Of a stretch of DNA of 35,519 nucleotides, positions 24,190-32,384 are shown piece after piece. A model generated the notes under the pieces. It did not search any database. It had not been told where the DNA came from and worked only from the letters and a program-made list of their open reading frames with translations. Numbering within the stretch: position 1 is the stretch's first letter; each line of letters begins with the position of its first letter. The stretch is from JANOMH01 sp031422295 (GTDB taxonomy: Bacteria > Pseudomonadota > Alphaproteobacteria > Rhodobacterales > Rhodobacteraceae). The stretch spans positions 1 to 35,519 of the forward strand of contig JANOQM010000070.1 of the NCBI GenBank assembly GCA_031422295.1, read 5' to 3'. The position numbers and the translations under genes were made by a program.

Positions 24190-24550
24190 CCGGCGAAAAC
24201 AATGGGCGCATCGCCCATCCTACGTTGGATCGGCAATCTGCCCATTCTCGATACTCGCAAACCATGGCAGGCCCCATCGGGCCTGCCACACACCAGCCTA
24301 ACCGCAATCCGACTGGCAAGCCTTAGCTTGTCCGGTCAGCCCCTGCCCCCCCACGGGCAGGGGCTTCGCCCCCGCCGGGGCAGGGTCCGCCTTGTGGTTG
24401 GCTGGCGGAACCAGTCCCGCGACAACCGCCACACCGTGACCGGGGCCGACGCGCCACTGGCGCCTCGGCTGATCCCGCTCAGTCAAATGGAGGGTGGTTG
24501 ACTTCACACACTATCAGAGGCGGCAAGGGCGGTTCGTGAAATCACGCGTC
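24190..24550. other. Structured GC-rich intergenic region without a clear gene
   Basis: ATGGGCG (24202-24208) and CGCCCAT (24212-24218) form a tight hairpin just after the DUF305 gene, followed by CCTACG, reminiscent of the other palindromic repeats. GCCCCTGCCC (24339-24348) and GGGCAGGGGC (24355-24364) make a perfect 10-bp stem. GCGCC/GGCGC surround 24451-24463. A 69-codon minus ORF exists (24298-24507) but has no family likeness. The region may hold a structured RNA or a repeat cluster. Confidence 0.45.
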
Positions 24551-24856
24551 CTAGATATCGCTGTCACCGCTGCCCTGATCAGGTTTTTCTGGGCGCTTTT
24601 TCCTCGAAGGAAAGTATGAAAAATATACAATCTCCAAAATGACCGCTATTGGACTAATGATCGTTAAGACTACCAAGAAATACGATGGAGCTGACCCGTA
24701 ATAGGCGAAAGCGGTATTATATGTCAGTAACGCCAGAAAGACGCATGGAACGAAATCTATGCGATACCTCCGAAAAGACTCAAGCAGCGCTTTTTTCCTG
24801 TCAGGTGTCAATGATGAGATCCTTTTCTCGGTGAGGCCGCAGCCTGCAGGTAACAT
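24551..24856 (-). CDS. Small membrane protein, unknown function
   Basis: This 101-residue protein has two hydrophobic segments (about residues 34-54 and 58-82: PCVFLALLTYNTAFAYYG, YFLVVLTIISPIAVILEIVY) and a charged, hydrophilic tail (SRKKRPEKPDQGSGDSDI). No family recognised. It is much more AT-rich than the aminotransferase gene directly upstream, from which it is separated by only 6 nt. A GAGGA site lies just before the ATG at 24856. Confidence 0.6.
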   Translation of the reverse strand: MLPAGCGLTEKRISSLTPDRKKALLESFRRYRIDFVPCVFLALLTYNTAFAYYGSAPSYFLVVLTIISPIAVILEIVYFSYFPSRKKRPEKPDQGSGDSDI

Positions 24857-24862
24857 ACTTCC

Positions 24863-26044
24863 TCACCCCACCTCCCCCACAACCCCCGCCGCCGCCTCGA
24901 CCGCCCCACCCCCATGCGCAATCCCCAGCGCCTTCAGCCCCGCATCCATCACCCCCAAAACCCCCAGCACCATATGCGCATTGACATGGCCCATATGGCC
25001 AATCCGGAAATACCCGGACGCGGGTTCCCGGCCTAGCCCGATGCCCAAGGTCACGCCGCAGACCCGCTCGCACCATGCGCGCAACCGATCCCCATCCGGC
25101 GCGCCAATTTCCAGCGCTGTCACGGCATGCGACCGTAGCGCCGGGTCCGCGATATTCAGGCGCAACGGCCCGCCTGCCCCCCAGACCTCCACCGCCGCCC
25201 AGACCGCCCGGGCCAGATGCGCATGCCGGGCCCAAACCGCTTCAATCCCCTCCTCGCCAATCATATCCAACGCCTCGCGCAGCCCATACAGATGATGGGT
25301 CGGGGCGGTGCCGTTGAAATAATTGGAATAAAACGCCGGGCTGGTCCGGGGCCGCCAGTCCCAGTGGCGGGTCACGCAATCCGCCCGTTCCCGCGCCGCA
25401 TCGGCCCTGTCATTGAAAAACACGAACCCCAAACCCGGCGGGGTCATCAGCCCCTTCTGGCTGGCCGCCACCATCACATCAACGCCCCAAGCGTCCATCT
25501 CAAACGCGTCACAGGCCAGCGAGGCAATGCAATCCACCATCAGCAACGCCCCATGCCCGGCCAGATCCATCACGCCGCGCAAACCGGCAATATCGTTCAG
25601 CACCGCGCTGGAGGTATCAACCTGACAGACCAGCACCGCCTTGATCCGGCCCCCGGTATCCGCCCGCAGCCGATCCGCGACGCGGCCCAGATCAACCGCC
25701 GCCGCAGGGCCAAAATCCAGCGTCTCGGTTTGTACCCCCAACCCCTCGGCCATCCCGCCCCAGCCACCGGCAAAACTGCCCGTGGCCAGCACCAGCACCA
25801 GATCGCCGTGCGACAGCACATTGCACAGCGCAGCCTCCCAGGCCGCATGACCATTGCCGATGTAAATCGCACAATGATGCGCCGTCCGGGCGACAGCTTT
25901 GAGGTCGGGGTATAGCGTCGCGGTCATCTCGTGCAGCGCCCCGGTGTAAATATTCGGGGCCGCCCGGTGCATCGCGGCCAGCACCCGGTCCGGCATGACC
26001 GAGGGACCCGGAATGGCAAGATAATGGCGACCGTTGGACAGCAT
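24863..26044 (-). CDS. Alanine/serine-glyoxylate aminotransferase family protein
   Basis: This 393-residue class V PLP aminotransferase has LAIPGPSVMPDRVLAAMHRA at the start, IYIGNGHAAWEAAL, LMVDCIASLACDAF and the PLP lysine in VMVAASQKGLMTPPGLGFVF, then TSPAFYSNYFN. It probably transfers an amino group from serine or alanine to glyoxylate. The start at ATG 26044 (MLSNGRHYLAIPGPS) has AAAGG 7 nt upstream; a longer frame to 26149 reads into the palindromic repeat and is rejected. A small AT-rich gene follows 6 nt downstream. Confidence 0.85.
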   Translation of the reverse strand: MLSNGRHYLAIPGPSVMPDRVLAAMHRAAPNIYTGALHEMTATLYPDLKAVARTAHHCAIYIGNGHAAWEAALCNVLSHGDLVLVLATGSFAGGWGGMAEGLGVQTETLDFGPAAAVDLGRVADRLRADTGGRIKAVLVCQVDTSSAVLNDIAGLRGVMDLAGHGALLMVDCIASLACDAFEMDAWGVDVMVAASQKGLMTPPGLGFVFFNDRADAARERADCVTRHWDWRPRTSPAFYSNYFNGTAPTHHLYGLREALDMIGEEGIEAVWARHAHLARAVWAAVEVWGAGGPLRLNIADPALRSHAVTALEIGAPDGDRLRAWCERVCGVTLGIGLGREPASGYFRIGHMGHVNAHMVLGVLGVMDAGLKALGIAHGGGAVEAAAGVVGEVG

Positions 26045-26117
26045 GGGAAACCTTTGGACCGGGGATATGCGGGGCGACCCTACAGGCGCGGCAGGCAGGG
26101 TCAATGGGAGGTGGGTG

Positions 26118-26172
26118 GGTCGGGGTTTGCTCCGACTTCGCATCCCCACTCGGCGGGACAGGCCCGCCCTAC
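26118..26172. repeat. Double palindrome, intergenic relative of the valS element
   Basis: GTCGG (26119-26123) and CCGAC (26132-26136) form the first arm pair. GGCGGG (26152-26157) and CCCGCC (26163-26168) form the second, followed by CTAC. The order, spacing and sequence (GGTCGGGGTT, GGCGGG, CCCGCCCTAC) parallel 20171-20239 in valS, with more mismatches in the loops. It lies upstream of the aminotransferase gene. Confidence 0.65.
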
Positions 26173-26266
26173 ATCCTTGATCTCTTCAGGCGAACTTAGG
26201 ATGCCTGATCTCACACGCATTTGCTCCTCAGAGGTTAGTCCATGAAATAACTCAACCTACGTCTCG

Positions 26267-26968
26267 TTATTCGCAGCTCATGCGAGTCATCATTTGCAGC
26301 ATCTCGTCGACTGCATCGTTGATTGTCGGAAATGGTTCAAAAAGTTTAATAACGTCTGTCTCGCCGGTGACAGACACAGTTAATCTTGGTATGTCGCTCT
26401 CGCGTTCAATTGGCCCGTTCCGGCTCGAAACCGTGCCACCAAGACAAACTTCAGGATTGTAGCTTGTTCGACACCTCATGCCGTCACCTACTGGAAAGCA
26501 ACTGAAGAGTCGAAAATCTGTCTGAGGGCTGAAGCCTTCCATATCGCTTGGAAAATAGACGCTGCGAGCCCAGATATGATCAGCGGTGATCGGTGTGGCA
26601 TCAACCCGCTCGCCAGCGTGGAGGAAGTTGACCCGCCAGATATTTGGCGAAAGTTGGGTCAATACGGGTTCAACGCTGTTCCCAACGGTTACCGACAGAT
26701 TAGGGTCGCGATAAACCATGAGCCCAAGTGCATCACCGGACGAAAAGGCATCCCGTCCTCCGCTATGAGTCAGATAAACGTCCCAACTTTCGTCAGGCGC
26801 TTCACACACGATATCGGTATAACTGTCTGTCGATGCCAAAGCCGCTTGAAGGCCGAGGAGGCAGTCTTGCGTAAGCTGCTCATCCGCATGGCAAAGTGTA
26901 GGACTTGCTGCCGTTACCAGTATAAATGCAACAGAGGCGCAAACTGACTTAATGAGCATTGTTGACAT
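26267..26968 (-). CDS. Secreted hypothetical protein, AT-rich
   Basis: This 233-residue protein has a signal peptide (LIKSVCASVAFILVTAASP, cut likely after CHA near residue 28). The mature part has scattered cysteines (TQDCLLG, DIVCEAP, LFSCFPV, GMRCRTS, EVCLGG and a C-terminal SCE), suggesting disulphides in the periplasm. No family recognised. The start at 26968 has GGGAG 6 nt upstream. It is lower in GC than neighbours, with codon use unlike them, so it may be acquired. Confidence 0.75.
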   Translation of the reverse strand: MSTMLIKSVCASVAFILVTAASPTLCHADEQLTQDCLLGLQAALASTDSYTDIVCEAPDESWDVYLTHSGGRDAFSSGDALGLMVYRDPNLSVTVGNSVEPVLTQLSPNIWRVNFLHAGERVDATPITADHIWARSVYFPSDMEGFSPQTDFRLFSCFPVGDGMRCRTSYNPEVCLGGTVSSRNGPIERESDIPRLTVSVTGETDVIKLFEPFPTINDAVDEMLQMMTRMSCE

Positions 26969-27057
26969 GGCGGACTCCCACGGTGATCCGGTTTTGTTGG
27001 CAATCGTCGGCGAAAGCAAGCCGTAGTAGGCGTGATGTCATACAGCGCATACCCCCC

Positions 27058-27678
27058 TCACCGCTCCAACGCCCCCTTGCCCGCCAAAATATGCCCGCGG
27101 AACTTCGCAATCCTTGCCACCTTGGTGGCCACCGCCTTCGCCCCCGCCAGATTGATCACATAACTCCTTTGCCGCCCCGGGGTCAGCCCGTGAAACGCCT
27201 CAGCGAGCTCTGGGTCCATATCCAGCGCCTCGACCAACGCGTCGGGCAACGCGATGTCGCGGACCGCTTTCACCGGCACAATCCCCGCGGCGGCATAGCC
27301 TATCGCCTCGGCCAGATAGGCGCGGATCACCGGGGCCATCAGGGCCACCTGTGCATTGTCGGTAAACCGAATGCAATCGGGATGCCGGGAATGGGGCCCC
27401 TGCCCCGTCAACACGCTCTCGGGGTCGGTCATCAAAGCGGCTTTAAAGAAAGTAATGCGGAAATCATCCCGAAAGGCCCCGAAAATCGCGATGTTCCGGC
27501 CTGCGTGCATGTAACAGGGATGGCCCCATTTCACCATCTCGACCAGCCCGACATCGGAACAGATGCGGCGCAGCCCGGCCAACCCAACGCCCCAACGGCG
27601 GGTCGAACAATCCGGCGTGGCAAAGCGCGGACAACGGCCACAACCGTTAGTGAAATACTCGCCGATCTCGGTAATCAT
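27058..27678 (-). CDS. YdeI/OmpD-associated family protein with DUF1801-like domain
   Basis: This 206-residue protein has an N-terminal DUF1801-like part (WGHPCYMHAGRNIAIFGAFR, DDFRITFFKAALM) and a C-terminal YdeI/Omdp motif (LTPGRQRSYVINLAGAKAVA, then RIAKFRGHILAGKG). Such proteins are cytoplasmic and of uncertain role, sometimes tied to resistance to antimicrobial peptides. It is the fourth gene of a same-strand run with arsR, the SRPBCC protein and a small membrane protein. Confidence 0.8.
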   Translation of the reverse strand: MITEIGEYFTNGCGRCPRFATPDCSTRRWGVGLAGLRRICSDVGLVEMVKWGHPCYMHAGRNIAIFGAFRDDFRITFFKAALMTDPESVLTGQGPHSRHPDCIRFTDNAQVALMAPVIRAYLAEAIGYAAAGIVPVKAVRDIALPDALVEALDMDPELAEAFHGLTPGRQRSYVINLAGAKAVATKVARIAKFRGHILAGKGALER

Positions 27679-27735
27679 GCGTAATCCTTCCTGCCCATCG
27701 CGGGTTGCATGCGGCGGCTCTTGGGTGACCGGCGA

Positions 27736-27957
27736 TCACGGTCCATCACTGGCGCGGCGCCACTTGCGGGCATAAGGCAGCACGAACATGTAAAGCCCGC
27801 TGAGGACCAACAAGGCAAGGGGGATCAGTGGCGCCAAGTAAACCAATGGGGCGGGATCGTGGCCAAGGCCCATCGCGGCAAAAATACCTAAAACCAACAG
27901 GGTGAATGCCATCGACACCCAACGATGGGTCTGGCGGATCAAGCTGCTCCAGTTCAT
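27736..27957 (-). CDS. Small two-helix membrane protein
   Basis: This 73-residue protein has two transmembrane segments (residues about 14-31, AFTLLVLGIFAAMG; and about 38-60, LVYLAPLIPLALLVLSGLYMF) and a basic C-terminus (PYARKWRRASDGP). It resembles small conserved proteobacterial membrane proteins without assigned function. A strong AGGAGG lies upstream of the ATG at 27957. It is 34 nt after the SRPBCC gene. Confidence 0.75.
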   Translation of the reverse strand: MNWSSLIRQTHRWVSMAFTLLVLGIFAAMGLGHDPAPLVYLAPLIPLALLVLSGLYMFVLPYARKWRRASDGP

Positions 27958-27991
27958 CTAAACCTCCTCCTGTTGTGGTCCTACGACCGTT

Positions 27992-28408
27992 TCAGTCCAG
28001 CCGCGCCAGAACCTGCTCCAGCCGGTCAAAATGCCCATTCCAGCCATTGGCCGCCCCACCCAGCGCCTGTTTCTGATCTGGCCGGAACCCTGTCTGCTCC
28101 ATGCGCAGATGGGTGCCTGCGGGCGTCGGGGTCAGGGTGAAAGTGACCACGCTTTTCAGGTCAAAGGCCGCGTCCGCGTTCGCATGGTCCCAGCGATAGG
28201 ACAGGGACCTGAACGGTTCGACCGTCAGGACCTTGCCCTGCACGGACCCCCAGTCGCCGGTCAGGGTGAACGGCTGCCCCGCCTCGGCCCTGAAGTCATT
28301 CTTCACGATCCATTCCGCGATCAGATGTGGCTGGGTCAGCGCGCGCCAGACCTTGTCCGGTGCAAATGGAAAGTCACGCTCGACGGTCACTGTGCGGATC
28401 TCGGTCAT
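27992..28408 (-). CDS. SRPBCC / AHSA1-like protein
   Basis: This 138-residue START-like lipid-pocket protein of the AHSA1 group contains VERDFPFAPDKVWRALTQPH, LIAEWIVKNDF, then VVTFTLTPTPAGTHLRMEQTGF. Proteins of this kind are frequently paired with an ArsR regulator, as here. The ATG at 28408 overlaps the arsR stop by 4 nt, so the pair is translationally coupled. Ligand unknown. Confidence 0.88.
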   Translation of the reverse strand: MTEIRTVTVERDFPFAPDKVWRALTQPHLIAEWIVKNDFRAEAGQPFTLTGDWGSVQGKVLTVEPFRSLSYRWDHANADAAFDLKSVVTFTLTPTPAGTHLRMEQTGFRPDQKQALGGAANGWNGHFDRLEQVLARLD

Positions 28409-28728
28409 TGGTCCATCTTGTTCAGCAGGTCGCCCAGCGCATCCATCCGGCCCTCCCAAAACGCCGTCATCTGCCGGGTCCAGTCGGCCAAAGGGGCCAA
28501 AGCATCCGACACCGCGCTGTACCGGGTCTGGCGGCCGTCCGGGCGGCCCTGCACCAGCCCGGCCAGCCGCAGGATGCCGAGGTGCTTGGAGACGACGGGT
28601 TGCGACACCCCCGCCCCCGCCGTCAGAACCGCAACTGTCGTCTCTCCCTCTCGGCAAAGCCGCTCGAACAAGGCACGCCGGGTCGGATCGGCCAAAGACC
28701 GGAATAGCATATCCTGCGCGTCTGACAT
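28405..28728 (-). CDS. ArsR-family transcriptional regulator
   Basis: This 107-residue winged-helix repressor has LFRSLADPTRRALFERLC, then VAVLTAGAGVSQPVVSKHLG (recognition helix), and GRQTRYSAV in the wing. No cysteine pair for arsenic or other metal sensing is present, so it is not a classical metal sensor; it belongs to the SRPBCC-linked subgroup. It heads a probable four-gene operon and is preceded by a strong double operator at 28732-28785. Confidence 0.9.
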   Translation of the reverse strand: MSDAQDMLFRSLADPTRRALFERLCREGETTVAVLTAGAGVSQPVVSKHLGILRLAGLVQGRPDGRQTRYSAVSDALAPLADWTRQMTAFWEGRMDALGDLLNKMDQ

Positions 28729-28731
28729 CTA

Positions 28732-28785
28732 TCATTCATACCCAAATGGCTATGGAATAACGCATAGCCAACGGGGTATGAATGA
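28732..28785. promoter_or_regulatory. Nested dyad / twin operator in front of arsR
   Basis: TCATTCATACCC (28732-28743) is a perfect inverse of GGGTATGAATGA (28774-28785). Inside it, TGGCTATG (28747-28754) pairs perfectly with CATAGCCA (28763-28770). Read another way, there are two 16-bp imperfect palindromes of form ATAnCCA-NN-nGGnTAT, ATACCCAAATGGCTAT at 28738 and ATAGCCAACGGGGTAT at 28764, spaced 26 bp. This is a very likely binding site pair for the ArsR protein encoded 4 bp away. Confidence 0.75.
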
Positions 28786-28804
28786 GTCAACAGAAAAATC
28801 AGGC

Positions 28805-29197
28805 CTACCCCTCCGTCCGCGCCGGATTTTCCCTATCCCGTTCATACGGCTTCATCGGCGCAAACGGCGGCAACCAGCCGTCGCGGCGGATCGTCCAAAG
28901 CTCATAAGTCGGCACGAACTGATCTGGCGCATCAAACGACCCCAGATTGACGCCGATTTCATCACCATCCCGGCCAAACACCGGCGACCCGCAGGTTGGG
29001 CAAAAGCACCGTCCGGCATAATTGCGGGTTTCACCCGTCACCGTGACCGCCTCTTGCGGATAGATCGCCGAGGCATGAAACAGCGCGCCATGATGCTTGC
29101 GGCAATCCAGACAATGGCACAGGCCGACACGGTAAGGGGGGCCCATGGCCACAAACCTGACATTTCCACATAAACAGCCGCCGGTCCGCTGGTCCAT
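28805..29197 (-). CDS. GFA / CENP-V family zinc protein
   Basis: This 130-residue protein has the GFA domain cysteines: GGCLCGNVRF, GLCHCLDCRKHHGALF, and FCPTCGSPVFGR. The family includes glutathione-dependent formaldehyde-activating enzyme, but most members have unproven activity. The start at ATG 29197 has GGGAG 7 nt upstream; the frame is open further upstream, into the repeat region, without family likeness. Confidence 0.85.
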   Translation of the reverse strand: MDQRTGGCLCGNVRFVAMGPPYRVGLCHCLDCRKHHGALFHASAIYPQEAVTVTGETRNYAGRCFCPTCGSPVFGRDGDEIGVNLGSFDAPDQFVPTYELWTIRRDGWLPPFAPMKPYERDRENPARTEG

Positions 29198-29283
29198 GCT
29201 GCATCTCCCTCGAGTTAACGATGTCGCAGGGGATAGCGCGAGACCCAATACGGGTCCATGCCAAACCGGCCCCCCCTCGCCCA

Positions 29284-29358
29284 CCTTGCCGCCATCCGCC
29301 ATTTTGCGCCTAAACCGATAGGCATCGGAACACCGGGTCCACAACGTTGCATCAGCCG
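29284..29358. repeat. Direct repeat, copy A
   Basis: Shared blocks with copy B in the same order: CCTTGCC, GCGCCTAAACC (ACGCCTAAACC in B), GGCATCGG, GGGTCCACAA and GCATCAGC. By eye about three quarters of positions agree. It lies upstream of the GFA gene. Confidence 0.6.
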
Positions 29359-29571
29359 CAAGGCGGCAGCTTTGAACAGACCCCGGCCTTGCGGCTTGCG
29401 GATCCGGCAGTTCAGTGCGGCAGAGACGCGGTTGCATGGGCCAATGTCCCAGACCGCCCTGTCGGGGGAGGTGACAACTCCGTTCACGGCCCCCATCTAG
29501 GACGGGCTGGCGGTGTTGGTCGGTGAACACTCCAGCCCCTGTCCGGTTCCGAACTCAAGTCATGCAGGGTC

Positions 29572-29740
29572 CGCCACGTCCCCGTCGAATATCTCATCCA
29601 GCTGGGCGCGATGGTCGCTCAGGGTTCCAAACCATTGGCAATCGGGCAAAGTGCGCGCGTCAGCAAGGGTCAGGGCTTTAGCGACAACATTTGCACCGGC
29701 GGGCCAGCAAGACACGGGGCAAGGGTGGCAACCATTGATT
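29572..29740 (-). pseudogene. Possible gene remnant (C-terminal part) of unknown family
   Basis: The minus frame ending at 29560-29572 reads CHPCPVSCWPAGANVVAKAL, then LPDCQWFGTLSDHRAQLDEI and FDGDVADPA before a stop. Residue content and codon choice look coding, but the upstream part passes into the direct repeat and has no sensible start. It may be what is left of a gene after rearrangement between the repeats. Low certainty; no family recognised. Confidence 0.3.
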
Positions 29741-29791
29741 GGCACCCACTCGCTGGCAACCAGTGACTGACAATCCCTGCCCCCTTGCCCG

Positions 29792-29865
29792 CCTTGCCCC
29801 CGCCCCCCATTTACGCCTAAACCCGTGGGCATCGGCGTTCAGGGTCCACAAGGTCGCATCAGCGT
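29792..29865. repeat. Direct repeat, copy B
   Basis: Second copy of the repeat at 29284-29358, about 508 bp away and ending at the start codon of the ABC exporter gene. On the minus strand both copies can be read as DATLWT, then FRRK, hinting that the repeat derives from an old coding segment. Confidence 0.6.
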
Positions 29866-31635
29866 ATGGCATCGGCACAGCAAGACCCGTCAAGACCCGC
29901 CTCCGGCCTGCTCGCCTGGCTCTGGCGCGGCTATCTGGCACCGCATTGGCGCTGGCTGGGGCTGGCACTGATCCTGATGGCGGTCGAGGGCGGGACCCTT
30001 GGCCTGTTTGCAGCGTTGATGCAGCCGATGTTCGACGATATCTTTGTGGCGGGGCAGACCAGCGCTTTGTGGTTTGTCGGGCTGGGGGTCTTGGGCATTT
30101 TCTGCGTCCGGGCGGTCACATCGGTCAGCCAAAGGGTGATCCTGACCCGGATCAATGAACAAACCGCCGGGGAAATCCGCAAAGACCTGCTGGCGCATCT
30201 GATGCGGCTGGATGGCAGTTTTCACCAGTCCAACCCGCCCGGCACCCTGATCGAACGGGTGCAGGGCGATGTGGCGGCAGTGGGCACGGTCTGGTCCGGG
30301 GTCATCACCGGGCTGGGGCGGGACCTGATCTCGGTGATCACCCTGTTCAGCGTGGCGCTCTGGGTTGATTGGCGCTGGACCCTGATCGCACTGGTCGGCA
30401 TCCCGCTGCTGATCGCGCCCTCGCTGCTGGTGCAGCGCTATATCCGGTCCCGGTCCCGGACCAGCCGGGACATCGCCAGCGCGATGAGCACGCGGCTGGA
30501 CGAAGTGTTCCACGGCATCGCTCCGATCAAACTGAACGGGTTGGAAGGCTATCAATCCGCCCGCTACGACCGGCTGACAGCCCAGCGGATCCGGGCCGCG
30601 ACGCATACCGCCGCCGGACAGGCGGCGATTCCCGGCCTGATCGACATCATGACCGGCTTTGGGTTTCTGGGCGTGCTGTTCTATGGCGGGACCGAAATCA
30701 TTGCCGGTGACAAATCGGTCGGGCAGTTCATGTCATTTTTCACCGCGATGTCGCTGGCCTTTGAACCTTTGCGGCGGCTCGGCAATATATCGGGGCTGTG
30801 GCAATCAGCGGCGGCCAGTATTGAACGGATCCGGGCGTTGTTTGATACCCAGCCCAGCCTGACCTCGCCCGCAAATCCGGCGGTGCTGACCAGCGCAGCC
30901 CCGGCGCTGGCCTTTCAGGACGTGCACCTGGCCTACGGCGATCTGCCGGTGCTGAACGGGGCCAGCTTTACCGCCGCGGCCGGGCAGACCACCGCGCTGG
31001 TCGGGGCCTCCGGTGCGGGCAAAAGCACGGTGTTTCACCTGCTGACCCGGCTGATCGACCCGCAATCAGGCACCATCAGCATTGGCGGGATCGCCACCAC
31101 GGCGCTGGACCTGACCGCGCTGCGGGGGCTGTTTTCGGTGGTCACCCAGGACGCGCTGCTGTTTGACGAAACCCTGCGCGACAATATCCTGCTGGGGCGG
31201 GACGTGGACCCCGGCCATCTGGCCAGTGTCCTGACCGCCGCCCATGTGACCGACTTTCTGCCCGCCCTCGCCCGGGGGCTGGACAGCCCCGCCGGGCCGC
31301 GCGGCTCGAACCTGTCAGGCGGGCAGCGCCAAAGGGTGGCCATTGCCCGCGCCCTGCTGCGCGACACGCCGGTGCTGCTGCTGGACGAGGCGACCAGCGC
31401 GCTGGATACCAGATCCGAGGCTGTGGTGCAGACAGCCCTTGAACACTTGTCCAAAGGGCGCACGACCCTTGTCATCGCGCACCGGCTATCGACGGTGCGC
31501 AATGCGGATAAAATCATTGTGCTGGACCGGGGCCGCGTCGCCGAACAAGGCACGCATGATACATTGCTGGTCCGGGGCGGGCTCTATGCCGATCTGTATA
31601 ATCTGCAATTCAAAGACCAAGGCGCATCCACATGA
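29866..31635 (+). CDS. MsbA-like ABC exporter (fused permease and ATPase)
   Basis: This 589-residue half-transporter works as a homodimer in the inner membrane. Residues about 30-320 are the six-helix exporter domain. The ATPase follows with Walker A GASGAGKST, Q-loop SVVTQDALLFDE, signature LSGGQRQRVAIARAL, Walker B VLLLDEATSALD and H-loop IAHRLSTV. The MsbA group flips lipid A precursors or other lipids and drugs; the substrate here is not known. It overlaps the next gene by 4 nt, so they are co-translated. The ATG at 29866 directly follows repeat copy B. Confidence 0.92.
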   Translation: MASAQQDPSRPASGLLAWLWRGYLAPHWRWLGLALILMAVEGGTLGLFAALMQPMFDDIFVAGQTSALWFVGLGVLGIFCVRAVTSVSQRVILTRINEQTAGEIRKDLLAHLMRLDGSFHQSNPPGTLIERVQGDVAAVGTVWSGVITGLGRDLISVITLFSVALWVDWRWTLIALVGIPLLIAPSLLVQRYIRSRSRTSRDIASAMSTRLDEVFHGIAPIKLNGLEGYQSARYDRLTAQRIRAATHTAAGQAAIPGLIDIMTGFGFLGVLFYGGTEIIAGDKSVGQFMSFFTAMSLAFEPLRRLGNISGLWQSAAASIERIRALFDTQPSLTSPANPAVLTSAAPALAFQDVHLAYGDLPVLNGASFTAAAGQTTALVGASGAGKSTVFHLLTRLIDPQSGTISIGGIATTALDLTALRGLFSVVTQDALLFDETLRDNILLGRDVDPGHLASVLTAAHVTDFLPALARGLDSPAGPRGSNLSGGQRQRVAIARALLRDTPVLLLDEATSALDTRSEAVVQTALEHLSKGRTTLVIAHRLSTVRNADKIIVLDRGRVAEQGTHDTLLVRGGLYADLYNLQFKDQGAST

Positions 31636-32360
31636 CCGACAGAACCGTGCTTTGCCTGGCCGGACCGGACCGGGAACCTTTCCTGCAAGGGTTGATCAGC
31701 AATGATATCGTTAAGGCCCGGGACAGCTTGATCTATGCGGCCCTGCTCACCCCCCAAGGCAAATACATCGCCGATTTCTTCGTGACCGGGCGGGCGGCGG
31801 ATATCCTGCTCGATGTGGCGACGCCTTTGGCCGCCACGCTGGCACAACGCCTCACCATGTATAAACTGCGCGCCCAAGTGCAGATCAGCGCCTCACCGCT
31901 GCAGGTCTCGCGCGGCACCGGCCCCGCACCCGACACCGCCCTCCCCGACCCGCGCCACCCGGCGCTGGGCTGGCGGCACTATGGCGACAGTAGCCTGTCG
32001 GACGCGACCGACTGGGACGCCATCCGCGTCGCCCATTGCATCCCCGAGACCGGGATCGAACTGACACCCGACAGTTACATCCTTGAATCCGGCTTCGAGG
32101 CCCTGCATGGCGTCGATTTCAAGAAAGGCTGCTATGTCGGGCAAGAGGTGACCGCCCGGATGAAACACAAGACCGAGCTGAAAAAGGGCCTGACCCGCGT
32201 TGCTGTGACCGGCCCCGCCGAACCCGGCACCGACATCACCTCAGATGGTAAACCTGCAGGCACATTGCACACCCGCTCCGGCAATCACGCCATCGCATGG
32301 CTGCGGTTCGACCGGACCACCCATATGCAGGCCGGACAGGCCAAACTCACCCTGGCCTGA
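31632..32360 (+). CDS. ygfZ: YgfZ/GcvT-type folate-binding protein
   Basis: This 242-residue protein has the YgfZ signature KGCYVGQEVTAR, whose Cys is the conserved one, within a GcvT-like folate-binding fold (LISNDIV, ALLTPQGKYIADFFV). YgfZ (IscA-partner/Iba57 relative) uses tetrahydrofolate and helps mature and repair some 4Fe-4S proteins. The start ATG overlaps the ABC exporter stop (31632-31635). The window's radical-SAM protein RimO is the kind of client such a factor serves, but that link is inference. Confidence 0.9.
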   Translation: MTDRTVLCLAGPDREPFLQGLISNDIVKARDSLIYAALLTPQGKYIADFFVTGRAADILLDVATPLAATLAQRLTMYKLRAQVQISASPLQVSRGTGPAPDTALPDPRHPALGWRHYGDSSLSDATDWDAIRVAHCIPETGIELTPDSYILESGFEALHGVDFKKGCYVGQEVTARMKHKTELKKGLTRVAVTGPAEPGTDITSDGKPAGTLHTRSGNHAIAWLRFDRTTHMQAGQAKLTLA

Positions 32361-32384
32361 CCCTTGGATTTTCCGAGTTGCCCT

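Larger units (their letters stand above)
29198..29865. other. 668-bp intergenic region with direct repeats and a gene remnant
   Basis: It lies between the divergent GFA and ABC exporter genes. It contains two diverged direct repeats (29284-29358, 29792-29865), a pair of short repeats GGCAACC-n-TTGA/GTGA near 29727 and 29754, and a codon-like minus-strand tail at 29572-29740. No complete gene is convincing. Confidence 0.5.

Noticed and set aside
24298..24507. Minus-strand 69-codon ORF
   Set aside because: Composition is repetitive Pro/Ala/Gly, it spans a perfect hairpin, and it has no ribosome-binding site or family likeness.
28805..29530. Long N-terminal extension of the GFA protein
   Set aside because: Family likeness begins at the ATG at 29197, which has a good ribosome-binding site; upstream frame crosses the direct repeat.
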